Below are positions 26,204 through 34,465 of a stretch of 64,000 nt of DNA, piece after piece. Location of the stretch: contig NZ_JABXKM010000340.1 in assembly GCF_017115025.1 (NCBI RefSeq), forward strand, positions 21,934 to 85,933, in the 5' to 3' direction. The position numbers and the translations under genes were made by a program. The notes beneath the pieces were generated by a model that searched no databases, was not told the origin of the DNA, and saw only the letters and a program-made list of their open reading frames with translations. Source of the stretch: Nostoc sp. NOS(2021) (GTDB lineage: Bacteria; Cyanobacteriota; Cyanobacteriia; Cyanobacteriales; Nostocaceae). Position 1 is the stretch's first letter. Every line of letters starts with the position of its first letter.

Positions 26204-27969
26204 TCGTTCATATCCCGTGGTGAGCGGGCATATCTAGCTGTAGCCACGCGGCGATGATTGGTGAGCAGTGGCTCAATCACCCTAGTGTAATGTTGCTCCA
26301 ACTTCACTACTGCGGTGAAATCTCGCATCACGGCTGAGTATCCTTCAAGACTCAATCCTGCTTCCCTTAACCATTGCTCTGTATCTTGGTTATCGAGCAA
26401 ATCAAACTGCTCTCGAAAGGAGTCAGACATTGTTTGAATTTCCGCATCAGAAATCTTCAGCCCCAAGCGCTCTGCTTCTTTAACTGCCAAATAAGCCAGT
26501 AGGACTTTTTTACTCATCACTTCTTCGTTCTCACCTAAGCGGGTGAGAATCTGAATATCATCGCTACTTTCGGGGGAATTTGATGCTTTCTCCGACTGGC
26601 CATCAGCTAATTCCGGTTGAACGGGAGAAGTTTCTCCAGTCCCAAAATGACGGAGATAGTAAGTAAGTGGGTCTGATGGGAAATCTTCGGGTGTTTTCGG
26701 CCACTTAGGAGACTCGAAACGACCATTGCGTACACAAATGACCTTTTCATAACTACGAGCCTCACCCGCCAGCCAAAAAATTAGCCCCGGCATTTTACCC
26801 GTCATCACATCGTCAAGAGCTTGTCCGGCGACGTGGGTAAAGAAGTTTGCTTCTGGATGCTCACCCGCTAACACGGAAAAATCCTGTAAGCGAAAATCAA
26901 TGGCATAATTTAGCCGTTCTCCATCTCCGGTATGAACCACCAACTGCCAAACAACCTGCTCGGCAGGGAAACTAGCCCAACTGCTGTCAGCTTGTTTGAC
27001 CTTTTGTTTGAGCCAGGAAATAAAAGATCCTGCCAGGAATGTATCCAGTTTTTGTTGCAAGGTATACCGATCTTCAAGTGTGGACAATCCTGTAAGAGTG
27101 CTGATATCGATTGGTTCCCAACGCAACTCAGGAGATGGCTTTTCCCGGACAAAATCGGATGACTGTTCATATCGCTGCGGGGACTGCCCAGATCGAAGCT
27201 CAATCATATCACCGGGACGCACCGTTATCGCTCGCTCTGGGGAACTAAGCCGACGTTGCAACAAGCGAACTGTTTCCTCTGAACTTAAGGGAAACGCATA
27301 GCGGTTAAACCAGGCGTGCCGACCACTAAAGCACAGACCGGAAGCGTAAGGGAAAACCAAAGCAGGGTTGCAGGCACATGCTGCTTCCAACCAACTAACT
27401 ACCCCTTGTCTGTCAAAGGTTGCTCCCATACCGTGCAGATAGCCCATGCTGGCACGCACTACTGGCTGATACTTGGTTGAAATTAGATCGATAGCACCGT
27501 ATTCTCGCGTGATTCGTTCGCCAATTTCCGCCGTCACTTCTGCATCTGCCATGTGCCAGAATGTGCCAGTTGCATCTCGAACTAACAGCCCAAACTCCGG
27601 TTCTTCGTGGTCTGAAGGCGTGGGGAGCAAGTAAGTTTGTCCAAGAGCGATCGCTTGCCAAGGTTGACAGATGATTATTTTTGAGAACCCAATCTTTTGC
27701 AGCTGTTCGACTAGTGCCGGTTCATCCGCAGTAATTACGGGCAGTTCGCGCGGAAGTTTCTGGAGCGTTTCTAGATGAAAATGATCGAAGTGCCCATGAG
27801 TCACCACCAAAGCTGTCAAGTTTGGCAGTTTGTCCAACTCAAATACCCGACCAGGATAGTACGTAAGCGTGCCCCCGACGAGTGTATCCGAAAAGCATGG
27901 ATCGAGCAAGATGCGTTGATCGGTAGTTTCAATGTATAAAGCAGCATGACCACAGATAGTGACACGCAT
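26200..27969 (-). CDS. MBL-fold hydrolase with C-terminal helical domain (B)
   Basis: 589 residues. The N-terminal half is a UlaG-like metallo-beta-lactamase fold (MRVTICGHAALYIET, ILLDPCFSD, THGHFDHFH, later MADAEVT) ending with a VRPGDMIEL motif near 255. A middle region (about 290-440) is unrecognised. The C-terminal 100 residues are helical (AYLAVKEAERLGLKISDAE... REQFDLL... QWLREAGLSLEGYSAVM), recalling SurA-N-like regions of peptide maturation proteins and resembling the end of the TfuA protein in this locus. It is coupled to the LanB gene downstream. A direct role in peptide maturation is inference. Confidence 0.82.
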   Translation of the reverse strand: MRVTICGHAALYIETTDQRILLDPCFSDTLVGGTLTYYPGRVFELDKLPNLTALVVTHGHFDHFHLETLQKLPRELPVITADEPALVEQLQKIGFSKIIICQPWQAIALGQTYLLPTPSDHEEPEFGLLVRDATGTFWHMADAEVTAEIGERITREYGAIDLISTKYQPVVRASMGYLHGMGATFDRQGVVSWLEAACACNPALVFPYASGLCFSGRHAWFNRYAFPLSSEETVRLLQRRLSSPERAITVRPGDMIELRSGQSPQRYEQSSDFVREKPSPELRWEPIDISTLTGLSTLEDRYTLQQKLDTFLAGSFISWLKQKVKQADSSWASFPAEQVVWQLVVHTGDGERLNYAIDFRLQDFSVLAGEHPEANFFTHVAGQALDDVMTGKMPGLIFWLAGEARSYEKVICVRNGRFESPKWPKTPEDFPSDPLTYYLRHFGTGETSPVQPELADGQSEKASNSPESSDDIQILTRLGENEEVMSKKVLLAYLAVKEAERLGLKISDAEIQTMSDSFREQFDLLDNQDTEQWLREAGLSLEGYSAVMRDFTAVVKLEQHYTRVIEPLLTNHRRVATARYARSPRDMND

Positions 27970-28182
27970 GAGAATTCTTTCCGTAGCTGGTACTGTCAGA
28001 AAATCCTAGCCGATTTAAACAGCAAAAGATGGAAATCTTTAAAGAATTTAAGAAGTAAAGATCAATTGCTAAGATTGGTAGCAAATAATTCCTAAATTCC
28101 ATTAGGCTTGCATACTGTAATAGAGAGTATTACTGAGAGGTTGTTTAAAAAGTGTTTCGCTGTGACTTTAGGCACTTTTAGA

Positions 28183-28446
28183 TTAGATCCCCCCTAACCC
28201 CCCTTAAAAAGCTACGGTGTATACACAAGTCTGAAATAGCTTCTTGAAATCTGGGTTTAGACTCTGGTTTTACCCCACCCTAACCCTCCCCATATGTATT
28301 GGGGAGGGAACTAGATTTTGGGTTTCCCCCCAATATATCGGGGGGATTAAGGGGGGTAATACGACTTGTGTATACACCGTAGCCGAAAAAAGGGGGGAAC
28401 CGGAATCAAAGTCCCCCTATTTATCGGGGGATTTAGGGGGATCTAA
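28183..28446. mobile_element. Outer palindromic element, split by a nested MITE
   Basis: Ends TTAGATCC (28183-28190) and GGATCTAA (28439-28446), with CCCCCCTAACCCCCCTTAAAAA on the left and a GGGGGATTTAGGGGG block on the right. The uninterrupted version of this element is present at 51787-51864. Here it is interrupted by a second element at 28211-28383. Confidence 0.7.
28211..28383. mobile_element. Nested MITE with perfect 21-bp terminal inverted repeats
   Basis: 173 bases bounded by 28211-28231 and 28363-28383, which are exact reverse complements over 21 bases (outermost GCTACGGTGTATACAC). Interior palindromes include CCTCCCC...GGGGAGGG and CCCCCC...GGGGGG pairs. The 84-codon ORF across it is not a gene. 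A degenerate end of the same type occurs near 51890-51912 (GTGTACACCGTAGCC). Confidence 0.8.
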
Positions 28447-28525
28447 AACTTTTGATCCCGACAAGAGGACTTTTCAAACATCCTCTGAGATTAGATAGTT
28501 TCATTAACATTTCTGAGTCATAGGT

Positions 28526-30028
28526 GTGGAAAAGCCAATACACAATGTTGTAGTTTTTGGCGGAGGGAGTGCTGGATTTCTCTCTGCCTTAGCGTTGAAG
28601 GTGAAAATGCCAGCTTTGAACGTGGTCGTAGTCCATTCCACAACCATTCCAATTATTGGAGTGGGTGAAGCGACTACCGCTTGGATACCTTGGTTTCTGC
28701 ATAAGTACTTAGAATTAAATCGAGAGCAATTTTATGAAGAAACACAACCTATTTGGAAACTAGGAATTAAGTTTATTTGGGGAGATTCTAGTCAGTCTCA
28801 CTTCAACTATCCTTTTGTGACTCATCTGGCAGATAAACTCAGTGTTTTGAGCAAAAGCACTGCTTACTATTGTCTTGATTCAACCACAGAATCTAGTATT
28901 TACTCACTGTTGATGGAGCAGTGCAAGTCGCCTTGCTTCCGTAGAGAAAATGGGGATTTCGTAGTTGATGAACGCTTTGGATACCATATTGAAAATGTTA
29001 GTTTCGTTTCTTATTTAGAAAGAAGAGCAACCGAAATTGATATCAAGATTATTGATCAACCTGTTGTAAATATTGAAGTCGCCGAAAATGGCTATATTCG
29101 CCAACTGAAGTTTGATGATGGCACAATGTTGGCTGGCGATCTGTTTGTCGATTGTTCTGGTTTTCGCTCGGCGTTGCTAGGAGAGATTCTGCAAGAACCC
29201 TTTTGCAGTTTTGCCAACAGTTTGTTTTGCGATTCTGCTGTCACAGGCACATGGATGCGAGATGATGCAATCAACCCATTCACAACTGCCCAAACCATGC
29301 AGAGTGGGTGGTGTTGGCAAATTGATTTGCAGGATAAAGTCAACCGTGGCTATGTATATTCATCCGCTTTTATCAATGATGATGATGCTCTGCAAGAGAT
29401 GAAAGGCCACAATCCTTTGATGAGCGATCGCCATAGTATTGTAAGATTCAAGTCAGGGCGACATCAACGATTTTGGGTAAATAATGTAGTCGCTGTGGGC
29501 AACGCTTCCGGTTTCGTAGAACCTCTAGAATCAACAGGATTACACATGATTGGCGAAACCATCAAATCTGTGTGCGATGTGTTGATTGATTCAGACCAGC
29601 AACCCACCCCAGCATTAATTAATCTTGCGAATCGAGCGATCGCCCAAAAGTGGGATGATATTCGTGATTTTTTGTCGATTCACTTTAAATTCAATCGCCG
29701 AGTAGAATCAGAATTCTGGCGACACTGCTGGCATCAAACTGATATTGGTGATGCAGAAGCAGTAGTAGACTTTTTTCAAAACAATGGCCCATCAAGCATT
29801 GGTCAAATTCTGCTCCGCCCCAATAGTGTTTTTGGATACAACGGTTATCTGAATCTGCTCATCGGTCAACGAGTGGCTACGAAGTATCAAAGCTACAATG
29901 ACACCTGGGATTTAGATCATTGGCGACAAGTCAAAAACTATTTCACGAAGCAGTGTGCTAACGCCTTATCAATCCATGAGGCGATTCAGGTTGTTAAAGA
30001 AAGAAAATGTCAATGGCTGACTTCATAA
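28526..30028 (+). CDS. Flavin-dependent tryptophan halogenase family protein
   Basis: 500 residues from a GTG start. FAD-binding GGGSAG at 12-17 follows a beta strand. The halogenase catalytic lysine is present at about Lys78 (PIWKLGIKF, compare PrnA Lys79), and the catalytic glutamate at about Glu335 (EPLESTGLHM, compare PrnA Glu346). The diagnostic WxWxIP motif is WCWQID, with the Pro replaced. Substrate is probably a peptide Trp, since the predicted core ends in Trp; that is inference. The next gene overlaps its last 22 bases and encodes a second halogenase domain. A separate flavin reductase would be needed and is not seen here. Confidence 0.9.
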   Translation: MEKPIHNVVVFGGGSAGFLSALALKVKMPALNVVVVHSTTIPIIGVGEATTAWIPWFLHKYLELNREQFYEETQPIWKLGIKFIWGDSSQSHFNYPFVTHLADKLSVLSKSTAYYCLDSTTESSIYSLLMEQCKSPCFRRENGDFVVDERFGYHIENVSFVSYLERRATEIDIKIIDQPVVNIEVAENGYIRQLKFDDGTMLAGDLFVDCSGFRSALLGEILQEPFCSFANSLFCDSAVTGTWMRDDAINPFTTAQTMQSGWCWQIDLQDKVNRGYVYSSAFINDDDALQEMKGHNPLMSDRHSIVRFKSGRHQRFWVNNVVAVGNASGFVEPLESTGLHMIGETIKSVCDVLIDSDQQPTPALINLANRAIAQKWDDIRDFLSIHFKFNRRVESEFWRHCWHQTDIGDAEAVVDFFQNNGPSSIGQILLRPNSVFGYNGYLNLLIGQRVATKYQSYNDTWDLDHWRQVKNYFTKQCANALSIHEAIQVVKERKCQWLTS

Positions 30029-32673
30029 ATACCATTCCCCAGGTGCTTCGCGTTAACCCCAATGCCCATTTAATCCTCAGTGAGACGGGTGAAGTTTGTA
30101 GCTGGGTGGGCAGCGAAGTGTTCGGACTCGAAGGCATTGGCCCTGGCACCATCCGCGAACTGCTGGCGCTGATCGATGGCGGGCGATCGCTTCAGGCAAT
30201 TTATGCTGAACTTGCAGATTCTTACGATCGCAACTACTTACATGAGATCATCTTGGCTTTAACTAAGTTGCATGTCTTAGAGGAAGTAGTAACCGAAACT
30301 GCGCCCTCAAATTATGACTCGGAATTGCCAATCGTCCCTGAGCAAGTACACCAAAAGGCGATCGCTATTTTAGGCAATCACCAGTTACTCGATACTCTCA
30401 ATAAAACCTTTGCTACCGCAGGTTTTCAAAATCACCGCACTTTCTCCTTCAAAGATTTTGCTTCCTGTCAAACACCGGAATTTCTCGCTCTCCAGCAAGA
30501 ACGGATACTCCTCAATGGTTCTTTCAAAGTGTCTGAAAATAGTCTAGACGCTGTGAGTGTTTCTGGGCTATGTGAACTCTTTCAAGAATTCGACTTTGTA
30601 ATCTGTGCTTTGGAAGGTGTACCATATCAAGCCCTATTCGATATCAACAAGTCAGCCCTAGCCAGTGGCACACCGTGTTTATTTGTCACTGCCTCCCCAG
30701 AAACAGCACTCATCGGCCCAACAGTGATTCGGGGTGCAACCGCTTGTTTTGGTTGTCGAGTTCTCACCTTGGAAGCTATTCCATCAGTTTTAAATCATAT
30801 ATTGCCGCAACTGTCAACCCCCATCCTTGCCCAGGCAGATAGTCCACTTTTGCCTTCCATAGCGCAGGCTTGTATTGAAGAAGCGATTGCCATTTTAGGT
30901 TTGAACTTAACAGCAACTCGCGCCACCAGCGTTGTGAAAATTAACCGGCAAGGCGATGCCTACGGCGGGCTATGCCTACGCACCGTCAAGCGGCTGCTTC
31001 CTAGTGGCGAATGTCAGCAGTGTACATCGCAATTAGATGAACCGCTGGGAGTGCTGCAACGAAATGCGATCGCGGCGGCGGCGGAAGAAATCGGTCGGAT
31101 CTGGCCGAACTCACCCAATGCTACAATCCGTGCAGCAGCCGATCCTTACCAAACAGTAGGCATTTTGGGTGGTGGTACAGCTGGTTATCTGACGGCTTTA
31201 GCCTTTCGCGCTTTCAGACCAGACATCAAGGTGACTTTGCTGGAATCGAGTGCCATCCCGGTGATTGGTGTGGGCGAGGCAACTACTCCAGAACTCGTCA
31301 AGTTTCTCCATAGTCCCCGCTTTTTAGGGCTAGACATCGTTGATTTTTATCAGCGCGTGCTTCCTACGTGGAAGTTGGGGATTAAGTTTCAGTGGGGACT
31401 GCCCGATGATTATGAATTTACGTTTCCGTTTCAGCGCGGACGCTTGCTAGAATCGCTTCTCTATGAGTCAACGCTAAACAATCAGTCATTAGGGGCAATG
31501 TTGATGAGTGGCGATCGCGCTCCCATTTTTGATCGGGGCGATGGTACTCCCTTGTCTCTACTTCACCAGATTCGCTGGGCGTATCACCTCGATAATCGGC
31601 GGTTTGTTCGTTATCTAAAAGAGGAAGCGATCGCTGCCGGCATACAGCATATTGATGTGCAAATTTCTGATGCCCAGATGTCTGCCGATGGTGAAACCAT
31701 TAGCCATCTAATTACTGAGGATGGGCGTAAACTAACCTACGATTTATATATTGATTCTTCAGGCTTTCGCTCGTTGTTGCTAGAGCAAAAACTTGGCTCA
31801 AAATTCGTGAGTTACCAAGATACCCTCAGCACCGATCAAGCGATCGCTGCTACCGTCCCTCATAATGGCACCATTAAACCTTACACTCTCGCCGAAACCA
31901 TGAACAATGGTTGGTGCTGGAATATTCCTTTTGAGGATGCCGATCATCGGGGGTATGTATTTTCTTCAGCATTTTGTAGTGTTGACCAAGCCCTAGAGGA
32001 AATGCGTGCCAAAAATCCGGGGATGGGTGATCCTTGGCTTGTGAAATTTCGTTCTGGGCGGCATGAGCATTTTTGGAAAGGCAACGTTGTGGCGATCGGC
32101 AATTCATACGGGTTTGTCGAACCATTAGAATCGACAGCGATTCACATGATCGTTCTCGAATTGGAACTCCTACTGACCAACTTTCCCGCATCAAAGCAAG
32201 ATGAGGGGGTGAAATCTGTACTCAACCGCAAAATTAGCGATCGTTGGGATGCCCTGCGTTGGTTTCTGGGAATTCACTACAAGTTCAATCGCCGTCTATC
32301 TACTCCCTTCTGGCAAGCAGCCAATAGAGACACAGATATCTCTGGCGCAGCAGAGCGATTAGCATTGTTTAGTGAGCGGGCGCCCTTATCTTATCGAAAT
32401 TCCCTGTTTTATACACTGCATCCGCCAGAGTTTTTCTCTGACGATCACTCCTATGACACATTATTAGCTGGGCAACAGGTATCCGCCCGCTTTGTGGAAC
32501 CCGTCGAAGATTTAGCCACTTGGCAACGCCAACTCGCAATTCTCAAAGGGCTGGCTAGCACTGCGATGCCCCAACATCAAGCCCTCTCCTGCTTGCGTGA
32601 GAAACGGCAAGATTTGCTTTACGACTTCGTAAAGCGCCGAGATAGTTGGTTACACACCTGGCTTCCTGCCTAG
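30007..32673 (+). CDS. Leader-binding/ThiF-like module fused to a flavin-dependent halogenase
   Basis: 888 residues. Residues about 1-95 have the winged-helix layout of a RiPP recognition element. About 110-370 look like the degenerate E1/ThiF-like partner protein of azole-peptide (TOMM) systems, with a four-Cys zinc site (C248xxC251 and C336xxC339). From about 380 a complete tryptophan-halogenase domain follows: GGGTAG, catalytic Lys456 (PTWKLGIKF), canonical WCWNIP, and Glu708 (EPLESTAIHM). The fusion would bring the halogenase to a leader-bearing peptide. A 30-nt repeat insert (30952-30981) adds GDAYGGLCLR between the zinc pairs. The start lies inside the preceding gene; a second ATG is six bases later. 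Confidence 0.9.
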   Translation: MSMADFINTIPQVLRVNPNAHLILSETGEVCSWVGSEVFGLEGIGPGTIRELLALIDGGRSLQAIYAELADSYDRNYLHEIILALTKLHVLEEVVTETAPSNYDSELPIVPEQVHQKAIAILGNHQLLDTLNKTFATAGFQNHRTFSFKDFASCQTPEFLALQQERILLNGSFKVSENSLDAVSVSGLCELFQEFDFVICALEGVPYQALFDINKSALASGTPCLFVTASPETALIGPTVIRGATACFGCRVLTLEAIPSVLNHILPQLSTPILAQADSPLLPSIAQACIEEAIAILGLNLTATRATSVVKINRQGDAYGGLCLRTVKRLLPSGECQQCTSQLDEPLGVLQRNAIAAAAEEIGRIWPNSPNATIRAAADPYQTVGILGGGTAGYLTALAFRAFRPDIKVTLLESSAIPVIGVGEATTPELVKFLHSPRFLGLDIVDFYQRVLPTWKLGIKFQWGLPDDYEFTFPFQRGRLLESLLYESTLNNQSLGAMLMSGDRAPIFDRGDGTPLSLLHQIRWAYHLDNRRFVRYLKEEAIAAGIQHIDVQISDAQMSADGETISHLITEDGRKLTYDLYIDSSGFRSLLLEQKLGSKFVSYQDTLSTDQAIAATVPHNGTIKPYTLAETMNNGWCWNIPFEDADHRGYVFSSAFCSVDQALEEMRAKNPGMGDPWLVKFRSGRHEHFWKGNVVAIGNSYGFVEPLESTAIHMIVLELELLLTNFPASKQDEGVKSVLNRKISDRWDALRWFLGIHYKFNRRLSTPFWQAANRDTDISGAAERLALFSERAPLSYRNSLFYTLHPPEFFSDDHSYDTLLAGQQVSARFVEPVEDLATWQRQLAILKGLASTAMPQHQALSCLREKRQDLLYDFVKRRDSWLHTWLPA
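30952..30981 (+). repeat. 30-nt repeat inserted in frame in the halogenase fusion
   Basis: Encodes GDAYGGLCLR in a loop between the two CxxC pairs. It differs at three bases from the identical copies at 18116-18145 (reverse strand) and 62683-62712. Confidence 0.8.
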
Positions 32674-32902
32674 TACAACAAGGCAAAAGTAATAAACCTT
32701 GGCTTGCATATTTGCGGGATGATTTAGCTCACACAGAGGCGCTCAGACGCAGAGAGTATAAGACAATACGGTTCACTTAAACATTTCTTCCTTCTCTTTG
32801 CGTCCTTCTCTAACGAGACGCTGCGCGAATGCGGTTCGTTAAAAAAAATTGATTTTGACAAAGAGTTTTAGCCTTAACCCAAGCGTATTGGAGTATAAGG
32901 AG
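32674..32902. other. Intergenic sequence after the halogenase genes
   Basis: Contains another copy of the CACAGAGGCGCTCAGACGC...CTTTGCGTCC...GCGGTTCGTT dispersed repeat (about 32730-32845) and no gene. Confidence 0.5.
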
Positions 32903-33090
32903 GAATGGCACTAAGAAAAGCCCAAAGGCTTATCTAGCCTCGTTCCCAGTCTGAAGACTGGGAATGTATTCAAAAGAGGGCTGCTGCCTCTGGTCAAGCC
33001 ACTGGAGGCGGCAGCCCCCCAGGATGGGTTCCCAGCCTAGAGGCTCTTAACCAGTCAGGACAAGGGCTGTATCTTAACTTAGTGCCATTC
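32903..33090. mobile_element. MITE-like repeat, copy 3 of 3
   Basis: 188 bases, GAATGGCACTAAGAAAAG at the left end and CTTAGTGCCATTC at the right end. Flanked by GAGTATAAGGAG (32891-32902) and GAGTATTAGGAG (33091-33102), a 12-base direct repeat with one mismatch. It sits between the converging halogenase and JmjC genes. Confidence 0.75.
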
Positions 33091-33160
33091 GAGTATTAGG
33101 AGTTTTAAATTTCAATACATAAAATTTTATCCCTTGATTCAGCAACGCCCTATTTCCTTT

Positions 33161-34378
33161 TCAAACAATCGTTAACAATCCTTCTTTGAGCAAACGGCGT
33201 ACCAACACGATCTTGCTATTGTCGCTGGCAAAATCGGGCAGCGATTTGATCTCAAATGCGGCTTCCGACTCAGCAATGAAGCGGAAAGCTGGCTCGACAT
33301 AGGCTGGCCCTTCAACTCGGTTTTGGGGAAATTGAATCATCACCACATCCCCTTTCCTGACGGTTGTACAAATCATTCCTTGGCGTTTGACAACGTGGGT
33401 ATCCAAGTCAATCTGTTGCAACTCGTCTAATTTACTGAAATGGCTATCTGCGAGTGGAGACAGTGAGCCAATGAACTTAATAGTCAGTCGTTCAACCGCA
33501 TCGTCAATGTCGGCGCTACTAGCGAAGGTTTTGAGTAAATCTGTCAATTGATTTTTGGTCTGCGTCTTGGCATCATTGTCACGCAAAAAGCTAACGGGAA
33601 CTGCTTTGCGAAATTCGACATTTTGCTGCACAATCGATATGAGAGCTTCCTGAATCAGGTCAATCCAGCGATAAACAGGGATACCTACGGTGATATGAAG
33701 TGAGGAAGTATCCAACGTCTTGGCTTCATGCACAAAACCACGCGGGATATATAACAGATCACCTGGCTTGAGTTCAACTTCATGAGTGGGTGCGTTCAGT
33801 TGCTCCCGTAGTACTTCTTGTGGTAATCGCCGAGCATCTTCTGGCATTGGCAAATCCCAGTAGGAATCATAGGTGCGCCAAAGTTTAGTTCCCGAAAGCT
33901 GAAGAACAAAAACATCGTGTGTATCAAAGTGGGGAGGAAATCCTTGAGCAGTCTTAGGGGTCAGGTAAAGATTGACATTCGCTGGATGATTGAGATATTG
34001 TTCCAGATTTCTGCAAAGTGTGGCGATCGCTTCCCAGTGCTGTTGCAGATGAAATATACATAAGGTATTGCCTTGATGATAGGCATCATAAAATTGATAA
34101 ATACTAGGAGATGCATTGGGATCGATAGAGCCTTTCCCCCCTGATTTATTCGCTTGATTGGACAAATCATCTGCCACTTTCGATACATTAAAGTCAGAAT
34201 AGCGAATGCCACTAAAGCGAATGAGCGAGTCAAGGTCGTTCATGGAAAACAGACCGGAATAGTAATCTGTTTCTCCTCGTGAAACAACCAGGGACTGCCG
34301 CTCCCAGTATTCTTTGAAGAAGGTTACGGTATCGATAGGTTGAATTAATTTCTCAAAATCAAAGTTAGTGCTAAACAT
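33161..34378 (-). CDS. JmjC/cupin-like Fe(II)/2-oxoglutarate oxygenase (A)
   Basis: 405 residues resembling the ribosomal-oxygenase (RoxA/cupin_4) group. The iron facial triad is visible as HFDTHD (about 150) and GFVHEA (about 214), inside the cupin strands VFVLQLSGTKLW and KPGDLLYIPRGFVHE. A winged-helix-like C-terminal region follows (about 300-405). Known relatives hydroxylate residues in ribosomal proteins; here, within a RiPP locus, the likely substrate is the precursor peptide, which is inference. It runs in the same direction as tfuA, ycaO and the precursor. Confidence 0.87.
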   Translation of the reverse strand: MFSTNFDFEKLIQPIDTVTFFKEYWERQSLVVSRGETDYYSGLFSMNDLDSLIRFSGIRYSDFNVSKVADDLSNQANKSGGKGSIDPNASPSIYQFYDAYHQGNTLCIFHLQQHWEAIATLCRNLEQYLNHPANVNLYLTPKTAQGFPPHFDTHDVFVLQLSGTKLWRTYDSYWDLPMPEDARRLPQEVLREQLNAPTHEVELKPGDLLYIPRGFVHEAKTLDTSSLHITVGIPVYRWIDLIQEALISIVQQNVEFRKAVPVSFLRDNDAKTQTKNQLTDLLKTFASSADIDDAVERLTIKFIGSLSPLADSHFSKLDELQQIDLDTHVVKRQGMICTTVRKGDVVMIQFPQNRVEGPAYVEPAFRFIAESEAAFEIKSLPDFASDNSKIVLVRRLLKEGLLTIV

Positions 34379-34465
34379 TTTTGGAGTTCCCTAGATAAAC
34401 AATGTAAAATTTCAACCAAAGAAACCCGCTGCTGTTCCGGCTTTTCCCTTCTGCCCCTCTGTCTT

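Noticed and set aside
28244..28498. 84-codon ORF upstream of the first halogenase as a second precursor
   Set aside because: It runs through the nested MITE, has no leader-like pattern or double-Gly site, and its codons follow the palindromic repeats.
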